This document shows, one piece after another, positions 14,870 to 20,807 of a stretch of 29,548 bases of DNA (positions within the stretch are counted from its first letter, which is position 1; the number at the start of each line of letters is the position of its first letter). This DNA comes from a virus: the IMG/VR virus record IMGVR_UViG_3300025846_000034, positions 1 to 29,548 of that record, one strand, 5' to 3'. A program made the translations under genes and the position numbers. The notes beneath the pieces were generated by a model, which saw nothing but the letters and a program-made list of their open reading frames with translations, made no database searches and had not been told where the DNA came from.

Positions 14870-15621
14870 ACCTGCGCTCCTTGAACTAATTGCCGGATGA
14901 AGTCAAGACCACGAGTGAATACAACTGTTTTGAAATAGATATGTGCGTTTCCGTCCGGATCCGTCCAGGACGTCTCAATGACACGGAAGTATTCAGCATC
15001 GACGTACCGCTGGTATGGTCGGTTGTTCTCCATGAGGATACCCTTCGATCGCAGGAGCTCGAACAGTTTTGTCCTACCCAGTCCGGGAACGGCCAGCGTT
15101 TTGGCGACCGTGCCGATGTCGGTAGTGTCACTCGAGCTCGCTACCTGGTCAAAGAACGCGACCTTGGGCGCGGCGAGTGCCAGCTGCGCCTCCTGTACCT
15201 CAATCAACTTAGCCTGCGTCGCTGCCAAGAATAGCGCCTGACTGAACGAGGTCGGGACCGCGGGGACCTGGACGGACGGGATGCTGTAGGTGCCGGTGGT
15301 ACGGAGAGAAGGCAGGACGTCCCACGTGACCCACTTTCGGAACACATCCATCTGTGGTTTCCGGGACTGCATGATGAGCGTGTAGAGTCCGGATTCGGAG
15401 ACGGCCGTCATCGACTGGCGCCCGCCAGGGGTTGCCACAATAATGGTAGCCCTTTCGTCAGCGGCCAGCTTGTTCACGCGGTCGTGGTACTTGCTGATGC
15501 CGAGAATTCTGCAAACGTCCTGGGCGACGAACCAGATCTTGCCCTCAATGACCGACGTCCGCACCGGTTCATGTCCGGCGAACTGAAACGTCGTGATGCT
15601 GCTTTCCTTTGTTGTTTCCAT
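14866..15621 (-). CDS. Bro-N/KilAC-type antirepressor-like protein
   Basis: A 251-residue protein. Residues about 10-105 are a Bro-N domain (IWFVAQDVCRILGISKYHD, then SGLYTLIMQSRKPQMDVFRK and WVTWDVLPSLRTTGTY). Residues about 165-245 are a KilAC/antirepressor C-terminal domain (IGTVAKTLAVPGLGRTKLFE, LLRSKGILM). Such proteins bind DNA and in temperate phages can counteract repressors. The ATG at 15621 is chosen because a block-start element puts GGAGG 7 bases upstream; the open frame extends 82 codons further but into the helicase loader gene. It leads a coupled block of unknown genes. Confidence 0.9.
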   Translation of the reverse strand: METTKESSITTFQFAGHEPVRTSVIEGKIWFVAQDVCRILGISKYHDRVNKLAADERATIIVATPGGRQSMTAVSESGLYTLIMQSRKPQMDVFRKWVTWDVLPSLRTTGTYSIPSVQVPAVPTSFSQALFLAATQAKLIEVQEAQLALAAPKVAFFDQVASSSDTTDIGTVAKTLAVPGLGRTKLFELLRSKGILMENNRPYQRYVDAEYFRVIETSWTDPDGNAHIYFKTVVFTRGLDFIRQLVQGAQV

Positions 15622-15628
15622 GTGCGAT

Positions 15629-15646
15629 CCTCCTAGATCGATTGTG
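15629..15646 (-). promoter_or_regulatory. Block-start element, copy 3 (Bro block)
   Basis: The minus strand reads CACAATCGATCTAGGAGG, identical over 18 bases to copy 2, followed by ATCGCAC and the ATG. It fills the space after the helicase-loader stop codon. Confidence 0.75.
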
Positions 15647-15655
15647 ACTACTGTT

Positions 15656-16357
15656 CTAACGCATAGATGGGCCTGTGTAGGTGATCCATTCGCATTGCGC
15701 CCGCCACCGGTCGGCGATACAGGCCAGCTCGCCGCCTTTGTAGCCAGGCACCACAATTGTCTGTCCGTTCTCACCCTGAACCTCGCGCGTGTCCCAGCCA
15801 TCAGGCGGCACGTTGGACGTGACGAAGATAGGGCGTCGTTTCTGATACCTCGAATTGGCGATTTCATAGAAGGCTGCTACGGCCGCTTTACCACCAGCTT
15901 CATGCCCGAGGTCATCCACGACCAGGACCTTCGCCGCCTTGGCATCCCGGACAACAGCGCGCGCCTCTTCGCCCTGCTTGCCGTAGATGCAGTCCAGAAC
16001 GCTGAACAGATGTGGCGCGGTCCAGATTGACAGCGCGTGCTCCGGGAGAGGCAGGTCACCTTTTTCCAGCAGGTCCTGCCAGCAGCGCCAATGGAGATAT
16101 TCGAGGGCGCAGTGCACGGCCGACGTCGTCTTGCCGGTGCCCTTTGGTCCCATGAAGACGATGCCCGTTTTCTCGACGGTGGCGAACTGCAGCGCGGCTT
16201 CGACCTGGGGGAGCGCGCGGCATAACCGTGGATCCCAGACAAGACAGTCACTCCCGAAGTCGTCGCTCAGCCGGATGCCGCGGACAATGAGACGCATCCA
16301 TTCGGCGAACCGCTCGCGGTAGAGGTTAATCATTTCTTCCGACAATGTACCAGCCAT
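15656..16357 (-). CDS. DnaC/IstB-type helicase loader ATPase
   Basis: A 233-residue AAA+ ATPase. Walker A is GPKGTGKT (70-77), Walker B VLVVDDLGHE (144-153), sensor 1 FVTSN (178-182), and IADRWR near 214-219 supplies the arginine-finger region typical of DnaC. Host and phage relatives load the replicative helicase onto origin DNA. It follows directly after the O-like initiator and overlaps it by ATGA, the same order as O and P in lambda-like phages, though this loader is of the DnaC type. No helicase gene is seen, so it presumably recruits the host helicase. Confidence 0.9.
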   Translation of the reverse strand: MAGTLSEEMINLYRERFAEWMRLIVRGIRLSDDFGSDCLVWDPRLCRALPQVEAALQFATVEKTGIVFMGPKGTGKTTSAVHCALEYLHWRCWQDLLEKGDLPLPEHALSIWTAPHLFSVLDCIYGKQGEEARAVVRDAKAAKVLVVDDLGHEAGGKAAVAAFYEIANSRYQKRRPIFVTSNVPPDGWDTREVQGENGQTIVVPGYKGGELACIADRWRAQCEWITYTGPSMR

Positions 16358-16932
16358 CAGCGTTCCTCTTCCTTGTCGTTGTCCGGGTTGAACGTGGGTT
16401 GGTGGTAGCGGTCCTTGTGCGGGTCATAGTTGCCCGAAGAGATTCCGGCCCAGGTCTTATCCTCGAGGGTCTGTGGCTTGGTTTGGTCTTGGGTTTTGGA
16501 ACCATTTAAGGAAGGCCCTCTTGTTGTTGTATCCCTTCTTGTTATTGTGGGTGCCGATTTCGGTAACGGTTTCGTTACGGATTTCGGTAACGTTACGGAT
16601 TTCGGTAACTCCTGCCACTCTCCGTAATGCTTGTTAAATTCATACCTACAGAGACGAGTGTTACCGATTTCGGTAAAGGTTTTGATGACAATGTTCCGTT
16701 CTGCCAGGCGCTTAAGCGTGTTGGCGACATGCGTTTTGTCAATTCCGGTCCCGTCGACGAACTGTGCCAGACTGATCAGGTCAGACTTCTTCGACCACCC
16801 GTAGGTCTTGCGGAGAAGGAAATGCAAAACGCGCCCCTCGTACCCGGATAACTGGGTGCGTGCGAGCGCGTCCATGATTGGATTGGCAACCGGCGTATAG
16901 CCGTCAGTGAGCTGTGGATTGACCTTGCTCAT
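16357..16932 (-). CDS. O-like replication initiator (winged helix)
   Basis: A 191-residue protein. Residues about 5-100 match the phage replication protein O N-terminal domain: NPQLTDGYTPVANPIMDAL, LRKTYGWSKKSDLISLAQF, then a winged-helix part ending in RLAERNIVIKTF. The C-terminal half is a hydrophilic, disordered tail that should reach the loader. Inside the gene lies a set of iterons encoding the repeated LPKSVT residues, as lambda carries its origin inside O. Its ATG overlaps the previous stop as ATGA. Confidence 0.88.
   Translation of the reverse strand: MSKVNPQLTDGYTPVANPIMDALARTQLSGYEGRVLHFLLRKTYGWSKKSDLISLAQFVDGTGIDKTHVANTLKRLAERNIVIKTFTEIGNTRLCRYEFNKHYGEWQELPKSVTLPKSVTKPLPKSAPTITRRDTTTRGPSLNGSKTQDQTKPQTLEDKTWAGISSGNYDPHKDRYHQPTFNPDNDKEEER
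16551..16677 (-). other. Probable replication origin: iterons within the O-like gene
   Basis: Four copies of a near-palindromic repeat occur at 16551-16567, 16574-16591, 16592-16609 and 16660-16677. The best is TTACCGATTTCGGTAA, a 7-base inverted repeat with a two-base centre. Two copies are exactly tandem at 18-base spacing. Placement within the initiator gene mirrors lambda ori. AT-rich stretches flank the set at about 16497-16550 and 16631-16650. Confidence 0.7.
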
Positions 16933-17141
16933 GACGTTAGCCGTCGGAGGGATGCTGCTGAGGTGGTACTGTCGCAGTGCGAGTCATCGTCGCGATCCTT
17001 TTCCACATCCAAATAAAAAAAGGAGGGGCGGGCCGGGATCGTGGAAGCGGCGGGAGTAACCTCCCTCAGCACACGGATCAGGTGGCTGCCGTTCCCCTCT
17101 ATAAGCATCGTACACGAATCCAAAACGGTGTCAAGTACCAT
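16929..17141 (-). CDS. Small hypothetical protein leading the replication block
   Basis: A 70-residue protein (MVLDTVLDSCTMLIEGNGSH and on) of unknown family, with an acidic C-terminal half (DVEKDRDDDSHCDSTTSAAS). It starts after the divergent block-start element; the ATG at 17141 leaves 9 bases after GGAGG, whereas the one at 17147 leaves only 3. It overlaps the O-like gene as ATGA, so it is probably co-translated with the replication proteins. Confidence 0.6.
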   Translation of the reverse strand: MVLDTVLDSCTMLIEGNGSHLIRVLREVTPAASTIPARPSFFYLDVEKDRDDDSHCDSTTSAASLRRLTS

Positions 17142-17150
17142 AGCCATAAT

Positions 17151-17168
17151 CCTCCCAGGTCGATTGTA
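17151..17168 (-). promoter_or_regulatory. Block-start element, copy 4 (replication block), diverged
   Basis: The minus strand reads TACAATCGACCTGGGAGG, differing from the common core at three or four positions but keeping ACAATCGA and GGGAGG. It is the most diverged copy. Confidence 0.6.
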
Positions 17169-17174
17169 CATAGC

Positions 17175-17220
17175 AAAGTGCCGGCACTGACCACCTTAGA
17201 CAACACCGGCATTTTGTCAA
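17175..17220 (-). promoter_or_regulatory. Candidate control site before the replication block
   Basis: The minus strand has a perfect -35 TTGACA (17215-17220), though the -10 (TAAGGT) is poor. A perfect 10-base palindrome GTGCCGGCAC (17178-17187) and a half-like CACCGGCA (17204-17211) follow, and the two arms 17175-17184 and 17206-17215 can form a 10-bp stem. A similar ACACCGGCA occurs near 20910, so it could be a repressor operator. Confidence 0.35.
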
Positions 17221-17402
17221 GCATGTGCCTGTTCATGGATCTGCACTGGGCGCTGACAGTATCTGCGGTACAACTGCCACAGCTCTTCCGTCTCCTGGAC
17301 GCGCCCGCTGCGACGAGCTGCCGGGGCACGCTGCCTGATAACCGCCTCGAGTGCTGCAGGCGACTTCCACATCTGCTGATGCTGTTCGTATGTGAGTACC
17401 AT
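17217..17402 (-). CDS. Small basic hypothetical protein
   Basis: A 61-residue protein (MVLTYEQHQQMWKSPAALEA...), basic and helical, with many Arg and Gln residues (RVQETEELWQLYRRYCQRPV). Unknown family. It lies just before the candidate control site of the replication block and shows only a weak GGGTGA before its ATG. Composition and position support a real gene, but less strongly than its neighbours. Confidence 0.5.
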   Translation of the reverse strand: MVLTYEQHQQMWKSPAALEAVIRQRAPAARRSGRVQETEELWQLYRRYCQRPVQIHEQAHA

Positions 17403-17416
17403 GGCGTCACCCGGCC

Positions 17417-17632
17417 CTAGTGGTTTACCCGCGGCCCGACGAGGATACGCCAGTCAGCGATAGCATCGATCCCGGGAGGGCCACCATGTGCACAGGTCCA
17501 CTTGATCCACAGGTCGTTGCCTTGACCAATGATGAGGCCGGTCCAAATCTTGTCGAAAGGCTCTCGTATCAGAGGACAGAGATGAATAATGATGTCGCCA
17601 GGCTTCAACAAATGGGCGACGAGGGGGATCAT
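17417..17632 (-). CDS. Small hypothetical protein, beta-rich
   Basis: A 71-residue protein (MIPLVAHLLKPGDIIIHLCP...), with alternating hydrophobic residues and a WTGLIIGQGNDLWIKWTCAH stretch that looks like paired strands of a small barrel. Unknown family. Its ATG overlaps the stop of the NUMOD3 endonuclease gene as ATGA. Similar short beta proteins are common in phage early regions. Confidence 0.6.
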   Translation of the reverse strand: MIPLVAHLLKPGDIIIHLCPLIREPFDKIWTGLIIGQGNDLWIKWTCAHGGPPGIDAIADWRILVGPRVNH

Positions 17633-18333
17633 GCGAGCACCTTCGTCATTGCGGCTTCTACTTCTTGTTTGAACAGGAAGTTGAAGGCAACGGCATTCAT
17701 CTGCGCTACTCCCTTGCCTGTCCAGTGATTGTGACCGTGACCTTTGCCTTGATGCATCTGACGGGGTATATGGATCACTCGCTCATCGTCGACGTGGTGC
17801 CCCTCACAACCAACAAATGGCTCATTCAATGGAACAAAGCCAAGAACGCGACGCTTAGCATGCTTCCGATGGTCCCTCATTTGTTTGCCACCTTTCCAAC
17901 GCGCCGCATTCGCCGCAGATAGTATTGCTATTACCTTAGGAGATATGGAATGTCCCATTTGCGCAGCAGACATATGCATGCGGGTTTCGGCAGATGCGGG
18001 AATTCCTTTGTTCGGATTGCAGCGTCCCCTGCTCGCCGTACCTATTTTCATGCGAGTGTCAGGAGATTGGGAGAGTCCCGTGTGCGCAGCAGACATCTTC
18101 ATGCGGGTTTCGGGAGATGGGGAGTGTCCCGGGATACCTTTGTTCCAAGCGCAGCGTCCTTTAAGTAACCCAGACATCTTTGCTCGCGTCTCAGGAGATA
18201 CGGAGTGGGAATGTCCCGTGTGCGCAGCAGACATCTTTGCTCGTGTCTCAGGAGATGGAGAGCGTCCCATTCCTACTGCAGATAGTTTTGCACAAGTTTC
18301 ACTAGATACCTCATGTCCCATTTGGTAGCTCAT
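17629..18333 (-). CDS. Homing-endonuclease-like protein with seven NUMOD3 repeats
   Basis: A 234-residue protein. Residues about 8-145 hold seven NUMOD3-like repeats of 18-27 residues (SPSPETRAKMSAAHTGHSH is the clearest), DNA-binding modules known from homing endonucleases. The C-terminus (RRVLGFVPLNEPF, GHHVDDERVIHIPRQMHQG, HNHWTGKGVAQMNAVA) is the His-rich domain shared with the genes at 12648 and 14303. It lacks the zinc knuckle and an HNH motif. It is inserted between small early genes. Initiation signal is weak (GGTGTG upstream). Confidence 0.8.
   Translation of the reverse strand: MSYQMGHEVSSETCAKLSAVGMGRSPSPETRAKMSAAHTGHSHSVSPETRAKMSGLLKGRCAWNKGIPGHSPSPETRMKMSAAHTGLSQSPDTRMKIGTASRGRCNPNKGIPASAETRMHMSAAQMGHSISPKVIAILSAANAARWKGGKQMRDHRKHAKRRVLGFVPLNEPFVGCEGHHVDDERVIHIPRQMHQGKGHGHNHWTGKGVAQMNAVAFNFLFKQEVEAAMTKVLA
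17950..18320 (+). repeat. Internal direct repeats encoding NUMOD3 modules
   Basis: The gene contains several near-copies about 45-75 bases long, built on gcagcagacat followed by gcgtgtttc or gcgggtttc and gagat; clear copies begin near 17966, 18087, 18171 and 18226. They are codon repeats within one gene, not CRISPR, as the spacing is irregular and coding phase is kept. Confidence 0.75.
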
Positions 18334-18343
18334 GGCACACCGG

Positions 18344-18568
18344 TCACTTGGTCACGGGGAACATGTGTGCCGCTGTCGCAAGTGACTGCGGTCGCTCGGT
18401 GCCGGTGAACTCATTGAGTAGTTCCTGGACACGCTCACGGTCTCGCAAGCAGACGTTATAGAGCCCTCTCAGGTCGCCAATGTCATCGAGCAGGACCTTG
18501 TTCTCGCGGCGAAGGCGGGCGACCTCCACGCCCGCCGCAAACGCCGCTTCCCTGTATTGATCACGCAT
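18344..18568 (-). CDS. Small coiled-coil hypothetical protein
   Basis: A 74-residue protein beginning MRDQYREAAFAAGVEVARLR, with heptads of Leu/Val over most of its length (ENKVLLDDIGDLRGLYNVCL), predicted to be a coiled coil. Unknown family. The ATG at 18568 overlaps the previous stop by 8 bases (ATGCGTGA); a GTG at 18583 is an alternative. It is a member of the Erf block. Confidence 0.6.
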   Translation of the reverse strand: MRDQYREAAFAAGVEVARLRRENKVLLDDIGDLRGLYNVCLRDRERVQELLNEFTGTERPQSLATAAHMFPVTK

Positions 18569-18755
18569 GGCATGCCAGCGCACGGGACACCTGGTGGGTG
18601 ACTATATCAGCCATCTCCTGAGCCTGGTCCGTTGTCACATAGATAACGAACACCATCCGTGACAATGGATAAGTATCCCAACCAGAACCGCGCACGTCCT
18701 GGACCGGCAGCTCTCCAACGCTTTTCCCGTCGACGATCAGCGCGAGGGTCTTCAT
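18561..18755 (-). CDS. Small hypothetical protein in the Erf block
   Basis: A 64-residue protein (MKTLALIVDGKSVGELPVQD...) with alternating strand-like segments (MVFVIYVTTDQAQEMADIVT) suggesting a small alpha/beta fold. Unknown family. The ATG at 18755 has GGAGG 5 bases upstream and overlaps the stop of the 27-residue peptide gene as ATGA, which favours it over longer in-frame readings that run into the Erf gene. Confidence 0.65.
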   Translation of the reverse strand: MKTLALIVDGKSVGELPVQDVRGSGWDTYPLSRMVFVIYVTTDQAQEMADIVTHQVSRALACHA

Positions 18756-18835
18756 TGTGCCCTCCCGCCACAGATCGGGCACATGCGAGACTGCACGCCG
18801 CGGTCGTTTCTCCATGGACACTGTGCGCAGTTCAT
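18752..18835 (-). CDS. 27-residue zinc-ribbon peptide
   Basis: A tiny frame (MNCAQCPWRNDRGVQSRMCP ICGGRAQ) with CxxC near the start and CxxCGG near the end, a classic zinc-ribbon arrangement. It sits exactly between two ATGA overlaps: with the Erf stop at its start and with the next gene at its end. Very short, but double coupling and the paired CxxC knuckles support it. Confidence 0.6.
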   Translation of the reverse strand: MNCAQCPWRNDRGVQSRMCPICGGRAQ

Positions 18836-19473
18836 GCGCTCGCCTTCTTGTCGTGTGCTTTGCCGAGAACAGCCGTTCCATAAGCCTGCAAATCGACATG
18901 ACTCATCTTCGCGAGCTCTTCCTTGTACATGCACTCGATGCTGTACTTGCTCGCGACGGCACCGATGAAGTGGATCCACTCGGGCTTCTTGTACGTGGTC
19001 GTGCCCGCCCGGTACTCCAACTCTTCGCCCGTCACTTTCTCGATCGTCGCGTCCATGGCAGGGCTGTTCACGTCGGCTTCCTTACGCCCGACTGATGCCT
19101 CGCCGTCGTCGTCGCCTGCGATGATACCGACCATAGCGCACAAGGCGAAACGACGTGCATAGGTGAGTGCACTGCCAAGCGACTGGGGGTCGGGCTTGAT
19201 TGGGTTCACGGGATAACGGCCGGTGATCCATTGGCCGCTCGTGTGCATGAGTGTTGTTTCGAGGACGACGCCCTCGGGATCGATGTCGGTTGTCTGTGTC
19301 ACGGCGAACCCGTGCGACGTTAGTGCCTTCCTGCACGCGCCCCACACACTCGCCAAATCGGCATACTTTGAGTGGAATTGAGGGTTGACGCTGTTTTCCG
19401 CAGCGAGCAGCGCCTCCTTCTGGACTTCGGACAATGCTTTTGCGAATTCGTTCAGTTCTGGACTATGATTCAT
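18832..19473 (-). CDS. erf: ERF-family single-strand annealing protein
   Basis: A 213-residue single-strand annealing recombinase of the P22 Erf superfamily. The hallmark block QSLGSALTYARRFALCAMVG (97-116) followed by DDDG (121-124) is present, and the N-terminal SVNPQFHSKYADLASVWGAC is also typical. It promotes pairing of complementary strands, for genome circularisation or recombination-dependent replication, probably with a nuclease such as the VRR-NUC protein. It starts after a block-start element, GGAGG 6 bases upstream of the ATG. Length agrees with the family. Confidence 0.92.
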   Translation of the reverse strand: MNHSPELNEFAKALSEVQKEALLAAENSVNPQFHSKYADLASVWGACRKALTSHGFAVTQTTDIDPEGVVLETTLMHTSGQWITGRYPVNPIKPDPQSLGSALTYARRFALCAMVGIIAGDDDGEASVGRKEADVNSPAMDATIEKVTGEELEYRAGTTTYKKPEWIHFIGAVASKYSIECMYKEELAKMSHVDLQAYGTAVLGKAHDKKASA

Positions 19474-19479
19474 GTCGAT

Positions 19480-19497
19480 CCTCCTAGATCGGTTGTG
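19480..19497 (-). promoter_or_regulatory. Block-start element, copy 5 (Erf block)
   Basis: The minus strand reads CACAACCGATCTAGGAGG, followed by ATCGAC and the ATG. The HNH gene B stop lies 9 bases upstream, so no separate promoter fits between them. Confidence 0.75.
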
Positions 19498-19506
19498 AAT
19501 GTGGTG

Positions 19507-19745
19507 CTACTGAGTCGCTTGTATCAGTCTCTTCGCGTTCCATTCTTCGAGTGTCTTGTTGCCCTTCGAGCTGTTGCAATGACCGCATGCTGGCACGACG
19601 TTATCCTTTGAGTGCCTGCCTCCTTTCGATAATGGGATGACGTGATCCAGGGTGAGCTTTGCTTCCTTATCACAGTAGGCACAATGACCGTCAGCTTCGG
19701 CAAGGATCGCCAGCCATTCCGTCGACGTCAGCATGTCGCTGATGG
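19507..19745 (+). repeat. Direct repeat shared with 11692-11930 (HNH gene 3' ends)
   Basis: Second copy of the near-identical HNH gene 3' end. In both places the copy ends just upstream of a block-start element, so gene and element are linked as a unit. Extents estimated by eye. Confidence 0.8.
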
Positions 19746-20190
19746 GAGTGTTGGAGTACTTGAAAGCACGGCGGTTGCTGTTCTGAACGACAGCTTTCTC
19801 GGGGTGAGAGTGTTTGTACACCGCTTCCTTCAGGCGTACTTTCTCAGAGTGAGAGTGCTTGTACTCCGCGACCCGCAGACGCTCTTTCTCAGGGTTGGCC
19901 TTTCTCCGCGCTGCACCCCATAGACGTTGTTTCTCAGGGTGGGCTGCTCCATACCTAGCCGTTCTTGCCCTCCCCTTCTCAGGATGTTCCTTGGCATACT
20001 TCACATCGTATGCACTACGTTTGTCGCGGTGATCAATGCAATAGGCCGCTATGCGGGTTCTATTTGCTGCTGGCCTACACTCTGCGCAGTATTTCTGGTT
20101 AGGGTTTGTCGGTTGGTATTCCTTCCCACACCGCTGACAGAGCTTCGTCGAGCATGCGTGCCACTGCCGACGTTTTTCTTCAGTCAGCAC
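19507..20190 (-). CDS. Free-standing HNH homing endonuclease B
   Basis: A 227-residue paralogue of HNH endonuclease A. It has the same zinc knuckle (LCQRCGKEYQPT, KYCAEC), more HPEK-type repeats (about seven, for example EYKHSHSEK, VYKHSHPEK), and an almost identical HNH domain (CAYC, LTLDHVIPLSKGG, NVVPACGHCNSSKGN). The start is GTG at 20190 with GGAG 6 bases upstream, overlapping the Cro-like gene stop region. The extra repeats relative to copy A show expansion or loss of the repeat unit. Confidence 0.9.
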   Translation of the reverse strand: MLTEEKRRQWHACSTKLCQRCGKEYQPTNPNQKYCAECRPAANRTRIAAYCIDHRDKRSAYDVKYAKEHPEKGRARTARYGAAHPEKQRLWGAARRKANPEKERLRVAEYKHSHSEKVRLKEAVYKHSHPEKAVVQNSNRRAFKYSNTPISDMLTSTEWLAILAEADGHCAYCDKEAKLTLDHVIPLSKGGRHSKDNVVPACGHCNSSKGNKTLEEWNAKRLIQATQ

Positions 20191-20779
20191 GGGTTTCTCC
20201 TACTGGGTCAGTTGTTCCAGGGTGAGATTCGTGAGCTCCATGATCCGCAGGGCATGCTTCAACGTCGGAGACGTCAGTCCCTGTACCCACGAGTGGGCTG
20301 ACGTGTACGACACATCCACTTGGAGCGCCAACCACCGCGTCGTCTTGTGGTGTTTCTTCAGCCAAAGTGCAATCGGCTTTGGTTCGATCTTCCTTTCCAT
20401 TCGCTTCCTCCTTTCGGCCAACTTCGGCCAAGAACGCTGCCCAAGCTGCGCCAGATGTGCCATAACCAATACCGTGAACACCATTGCAGTCAAAGACATA
20501 CCACAACGCGTCAAAGCGCGAACGGTGACATCTTACCACCGAGTCGCGCTGTCTTCCTTCGCTGAATACGCCAGGCACGATTTCAAGGTCCTGCGCCTGG
20601 TAAAAGTTCACATGTTGAACTGGTCCAACCTGATAGAACATCACGCTGATTGGTTCTGCCGAACGTGCCGTAACTCCAATGACTAGACCATACTCGCCGT
20701 CTTCGTCACTGGATCCATCGACTACTTTGACTTGTCGGTGCAAGAACCTTGCTCGCAGTTCCATGATGTCTTCTTCCAT
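20180..20779 (-). CDS. First early gene, unknown, with overprinted C-terminus
   Basis: A 199-codon frame starting after a block-start element with GGAGG 5 bases upstream. Residues 1-125 look protein-like (MELRARFLHRQVKVVDGSSD, then FDALWYVFDCNGVHGIGYGT), but no family is recognised. The last 70 or so residues (SDVEACPADHGAHESHPGTT and others) have a composition typical of an out-of-phase reading, and this part contains the entire Cro-like gene in another frame. Either the two genes truly nest, or a frameshift removed an earlier stop. Confidence 0.6.
   Translation of the reverse strand: MEEDIMELRARFLHRQVKVVDGSSDEDGEYGLVIGVTARSAEPISVMFYQVGPVQHVNFYQAQDLEIVPGVFSEGRQRDSVVRCHRSRFDALWYVFDCNGVHGIGYGTSGAAWAAFLAEVGRKEEANGKEDRTKADCTLAEETPQDDAVVGAPSGCVVHVSPLVGTGTDVSDVEACPADHGAHESHPGTTDPVGETRAD
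20200..20400 (-). CDS. Cro/XRE-like helix-turn-helix regulator
   Basis: A 66-residue protein with a Cro/C1-type helix-turn-helix: WLALQVDVSYTSAHSWVQGL followed by LKHALRIMELTNLTLEQLTQ. The ATG at 20400 has AGGAGG 6 bases upstream, better than the earlier ATG codons in the frame. It probably controls early transcription, binding candidate operators near 17178 or 20880. The gene lies wholly inside the 3' part of the preceding frame, a notable overlap. No divergent CI-type repressor is seen nearby. Confidence 0.75.
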   Translation of the reverse strand: MERKIEPKPIALWLKKHHKTTRWLALQVDVSYTSAHSWVQGLTSPTLKHALRIMELTNLTLEQLTQ

Positions 20780-20784
20780 CGCGA

Positions 20785-20807
20785 CCTCCTAGATCGGTTG
20801 TGCACCC
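20785..20807 (-). promoter_or_regulatory. Block-start element, copy 6 (first early block)
   Basis: The minus strand reads GGGTGCACAACCGATCTAGGAGG, identical over 23 bases to copy 1 at 6994-7016, and sits at the head of the early region. The leader upstream is also CAA-rich (ACAAACAAACACG). Confidence 0.75.

Noticed and set aside
17890-18330. CRISPR-like spaced repeats
   Set aside because: The repeats are imperfect, unevenly spaced, keep reading frame, and encode NUMOD3 modules of a single protein.
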